DNA of 64,000 nucleotides from CAVYBY01 sp963766935. Its GTDB lineage: Bacteria > Actinomycetota > UBA4738 > HRBIN12. The stretch lies in contig CAVYBY010000009.1 of NCBI GenBank assembly GCA_963766935.1, positions 1 to 64,000 of the forward strand, given 5' to 3'. Below, one piece after another: positions 61,530 to 64,000 of the stretch; position 1 is the stretch's first letter; every line of letters begins with the position of its first letter. The notes beneath the pieces are model-generated. The model saw only the letters and a list, made by a program, of their open reading frames with translations, was not told where the DNA came from and searched no databases. Made by a program: the position numbers and the translations under genes.

Positions 61530-63704
61530 GTGGCGATCACCCGCACTCGTCCGCGCGAGGATCCCAAGCCGAAACACGCGCCCGCCAAGCATCGGGCCTC
61601 CAAGAGGGGGTTCTTTCGCCGCTTCTGGTGGTTGTTCGTCGTCGTCCCGGTCGGTCTCGTCCTGCTGCTGGCCGGTGGGCTCGTCTTCGCGTACGCGCGG
61701 ATCCAGCTGCCGCAGCGGCTGCCGCCGATCCGGACCTCGTTCATCTACGACCGCGACGGCGAACTGCTGACGACGCTGCACGGCGCCGTCGACCGCACGC
61801 CGGTTCCGCTCGCCCAGGTTTCGCCGCATCTGATCGACGCGGTGATCGCCGTGGAGGACTCCAAGTTCTACGAGCACCCGGGCTTCGATCTCGGCGGCAT
61901 CGTCCGGGCCGCGTGGACGGACGTCGTCCGGCATCGGACGGTGCAGGGGGCCTCGACGATCACGGAGCAGTTGGTCAAGCAGGTGTACGCGGGCGAGTAC
62001 GTGCAAAGCCCCGACGGCACGTCCGAGTACGTCCTGCCGCCGCGAACGATCAAGGAGAAGATCCGCGAGGTCCTGCTCGCGGTGAAGCTCGAGCAGGAGC
62101 TCTCCAAGGATCAGATCCTCGCCAACTACTTGAACACGGTGTACTTCGGCCACGGCGCGTACGGGGTCGAGTCGGCCGCCCAGACCTACTTCGGAGTCCG
62201 CGCGCGCGACCTGACGGTGCTCCAGTCGGCGGTGCTCGCCGGCACGCTGCACGCGCCCGAGCTCTACGACCCGATCGACCGGCCGTACGACAATCGGTTT
62301 CGGCGCGACTACGCCCTCGACCAGATGGTGCGGTTCGGCTATCTGGACGAGACTACGGACGGCCAGCTGAAACAGACGCCGTGTTGCGGGATCCCCGAGT
62401 CGATCCTGGACCGGGAGAGCGGCAATGCGCTCAACACGCGGTTTCGCTCGGAGTACTTCGTCGACTACGTCCGCCAGGCCCTCATCGCCAAGTACGGCAG
62501 CGCCCGGGTCTACGGCGGCGGGTTGAAGGTCACGACGACCATCAACTTGCATCTGCAGCGGGCCGCCGAGCACGCCGTCTTCTCCCACCTGCCCGCCACG
62601 CCGGGCAACCCCGCGGCGTCGCTCGTCTCCATCGACGTGCACACGGGCCAGGTGCTGGCGATGGTCGGCGGGAACGACTGGCGGACCAGCCAGCTCAACC
62701 TGGCGACGTTCCGCGGAGGAACCGGGCGTCCGGCCGGGTCGGCGTTCAAGCCGTTCACGCTGGCCGCCGCGATGGAGCAGGGCTACAGCCTCAGCTCGTA
62801 CTGGGCCGGACCGTCGTCGATCACGATCGACGATCCGGTGTGCAACGGACCCGACGGACCGTGGCATCCCGTCAACGCGGGCGACAGCGGGTCCGGGACC
62901 TACAGCCTCCTTTCGGCGACGACGCACTCGGTGAACACCGTCTTCGCGCAGGTGATCGCCTCGCTCGGTCCCGACAAGGTCGTCGACATGGCGCATCGGC
63001 TCGGGATCCGCTCGCACCTGAACCCCTACTGCTCGGTGACGCTCGGGTCGGTCGCGGTCAACCCGCTCGAGATGACTGACGCCTACGCCACGCTCGCCAA
63101 CCATGGCGACCGGCACCGCGCGAGCGGCATCCTTCAGATCGGGACGAAGCTCCGGCCCATCTACACGAACCAGGGACCCGGCAAGCAGGTGCTGGACCCG
63201 AACGACGCCGACCTCGTCAGCTACGCGCTGCAGACCGTCGTCCGGTCCGGGACCGGAACGTCGGCGAACATCTACCCCTATCCCGTCGCCGGCAAAACCG
63301 GCAGCGCGGACAGCAACACCGACGCGTGGTTCTGCGGCTACACGGTGGACATCGCGACGTGCGTCTGGATCGGGTATCCGGAGGCGCTGAAGCCGTTGCT
63401 CAACATCGAAGGCGTGCCGGCCGTGTACGGAGGGACGATCCCCGCCGCGATCTGGCACGACTACATGCTGGCGGCCATGCAGATCGAGAAGTTCGAGCCG
63501 ACGGAGTTCGCCGCGCCGTCGTTCTCCAACCAGACCGTCTTCCCCAACATCTCGATCCCGTCGCCGTCGCCGTCGCCCACCCCGACACCGAGCCCGTCGC
63601 CCAGCCCCGAGCCGAGCCCCAGCGAGAGTCCGTCCCCGAGCTCGGAGCCGCCGAGCCCGACGACGAGCCCGACCCCGCTCGCGCCGCGGGCCCGCCCCGG
63701 ATGA
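61530..63704 (+). CDS. class A penicillin-binding protein (transglycosylase/transpeptidase)
   Basis: A 724-aa bifunctional peptidoglycan synthase. A basic cytoplasmic tail and one TM helix (LFVVVPVGLVLLLAGGLVFA) are followed by a GT51 domain (AVEDSKFYEHPGFDLGGIVR, GASTITEQLVKQ, LSKDQILANYLNTVYFG) and a transpeptidase domain with SxxK (GSAFKPF), SxN (HSVNTVF) and KTG (AGKTGSA). The last about 65 residues are a Pro/Ser-rich wall-spanning tail. GTG 61530 has a -10 box but no Shine-Dalgarno. Confidence 0.93.
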   Translation: MAITRTRPREDPKPKHAPAKHRASKRGFFRRFWWLFVVVPVGLVLLLAGGLVFAYARIQLPQRLPPIRTSFIYDRDGELLTTLHGAVDRTPVPLAQVSPHLIDAVIAVEDSKFYEHPGFDLGGIVRAAWTDVVRHRTVQGASTITEQLVKQVYAGEYVQSPDGTSEYVLPPRTIKEKIREVLLAVKLEQELSKDQILANYLNTVYFGHGAYGVESAAQTYFGVRARDLTVLQSAVLAGTLHAPELYDPIDRPYDNRFRRDYALDQMVRFGYLDETTDGQLKQTPCCGIPESILDRESGNALNTRFRSEYFVDYVRQALIAKYGSARVYGGGLKVTTTINLHLQRAAEHAVFSHLPATPGNPAASLVSIDVHTGQVLAMVGGNDWRTSQLNLATFRGGTGRPAGSAFKPFTLAAAMEQGYSLSSYWAGPSSITIDDPVCNGPDGPWHPVNAGDSGSGTYSLLSATTHSVNTVFAQVIASLGPDKVVDMAHRLGIRSHLNPYCSVTLGSVAVNPLEMTDAYATLANHGDRHRASGILQIGTKLRPIYTNQGPGKQVLDPNDADLVSYALQTVVRSGTGTSANIYPYPVAGKTGSADSNTDAWFCGYTVDIATCVWIGYPEALKPLLNIEGVPAVYGGTIPAAIWHDYMLAAMQIEKFEPTEFAAPSFSNQTVFPNISIPSPSPSPTPTPSPSPSPEPSPSESPSPSSEPPSPTTSPTPLAPRARPG

Positions 63705-63708
63705 CTCG

Positions 63709-64000
63709 CTAGGGCACCTCGACGGCGGGGCGGTCAAACGAGACCGGCTCGACGTCGATGGGGAGCGTGGCCACGATCGACGTCCCACGTCCGGGCGTCG
63801 ACCGCACGGTGAACGTTCCGTTCGCGAGCTCGACCCGCTCGCGCATCGAGGCGAGCCCGACGCGGCCGTCTCGAAGGTACTCACGCGTCCGGGCGCTGTC
63901 GAAGCCCCGGCCGTTGTCCTCGACCTCGATCCGCAGCTGCACGTCGTTCGCCTCCACCTGCACCGACACCCAGCTGGGCTGCGCATGCTTCGCCGCGTTC
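63709..64000 (-). CDS. NarL-type sensor histidine kinase, C-terminal fragment
   Basis: The end of a kinase whose N-terminus lies past the window edge. Visible is the HATPase domain: the N-box NAAKHAQPSW, the G1 box IEVEDNGRGFDS and the G2-type GRVGLASMRERVELANG, then VRSTPGRGTSIVATLP. The reading frame is open to position 64000. It converges on the PBP gene with a 4-nt gap. Confidence 0.87.
   Translation of the reverse strand, partial: NAAKHAQPSWVSVQVEANDVQLRIEVEDNGRGFDSARTREYLRDGRVGLASMRERVELANGTFTVRSTPGRGTSIVATLPIDVEPVSFDRPAVEVP

Noticed and set aside
61386..63986. An 866-aa minus-strand frame opposite the PBP
   Set aside because: Antisense shadow; only its first part overlaps the real kinase fragment at the window edge and in another frame.

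Overview
The window is about 70% G+C and is densely coded on both strands. Gene families and order point to an Actinomycetota genome, probably an uncultured environmental lineage. The main evidence is a minimal Tad/Flp secretion locus in the order tadA-tadB-tadC-DUF4244 pilin-TadE-TadG-like (52.3-56.1 kb), the order known from Mycobacterium tuberculosis Rv3659c-Rv3654c. Supporting evidence is a DUF5318 protein, NarL-type sensor kinases with the LHDGAQQQLV motif, and many starts with a TANNNT box 6-10 nt upstream, as on leaderless actinobacterial transcripts. No phage, insertion sequence, CRISPR array, rRNA or origin was seen. Single-base frame breaks occur at several places and are dense between 9.3 and 13.4 kb. 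Sequencing or assembly indels are the simplest explanation, so broken genes here should not be taken as biologically dead without re-sequencing.

Layout. 0-9 kb: an edge-truncated alpha/beta hydrolase; a zinc-ribbon/class III cyclase/AAA-ATPase regulator; a selenocysteine tRNA (selC) on the minus strand; an aldo/keto reductase; a two-TM membrane protein; a 32-aa hydrophobic peptide; a RES-type toxin with an unusual antitoxin that carries a PD-(D/E)xK nuclease-like N-terminus; then lgt. 9.3-24.7 kb: three tandem giant secreted proteins (A, B, C) made of LamG jelly-roll and Ig-like modules. B adds a metallophosphoesterase and C a beta-propeller; the block ends in a strong GC-rich hairpin. 24.8-32.3 kb: a membrane-anchored HAD phosphatase, a frame-broken sensor kinase, a BNR-repeat protein coupled to a MoaD/ThiS-like protein, a GNAT-M15 peptidase pair and a CpaE/TadZ-like ATPase.

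32.3-41.5 kb: a MarR regulator divergent from a DrrAB-like ABC exporter, followed by a DHA2 MFS exporter; a ribbon-helix-helix-like protein behind three perfect 8-bp iterons; an ECF sigma factor, membrane protein and winged-helix operon; two secreted proteins; a GH76-like enzyme; a small secreted pair. 42.6-52.1 kb: an intact sensor kinase paralogue, a GGDEF-EAL protein, a truncated haemoglobin, a cupin, an FmdB zinc ribbon, an SGNH esterase, a lipoprotein and small enzymes. 52.3-64 kb: the Tad locus, an allene-oxide-cyclase-like protein, a PHP-family protein with an apparent CTG start, a membrane-tethered family 5 solute-binding protein, clpP divergent from an SRPBCC-ArsR pair with two palindromic operators between them, DUF5318, a class A PBP and the end of another sensor kinase.

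The most unusual items are the nuclease-like antitoxin/RES module with operator repeats threaded through its promoter, selC with no selenoprotein nearby, the three-gene LamG block, and clpP sharing a control region with an ArsR-SRPBCC cassette.
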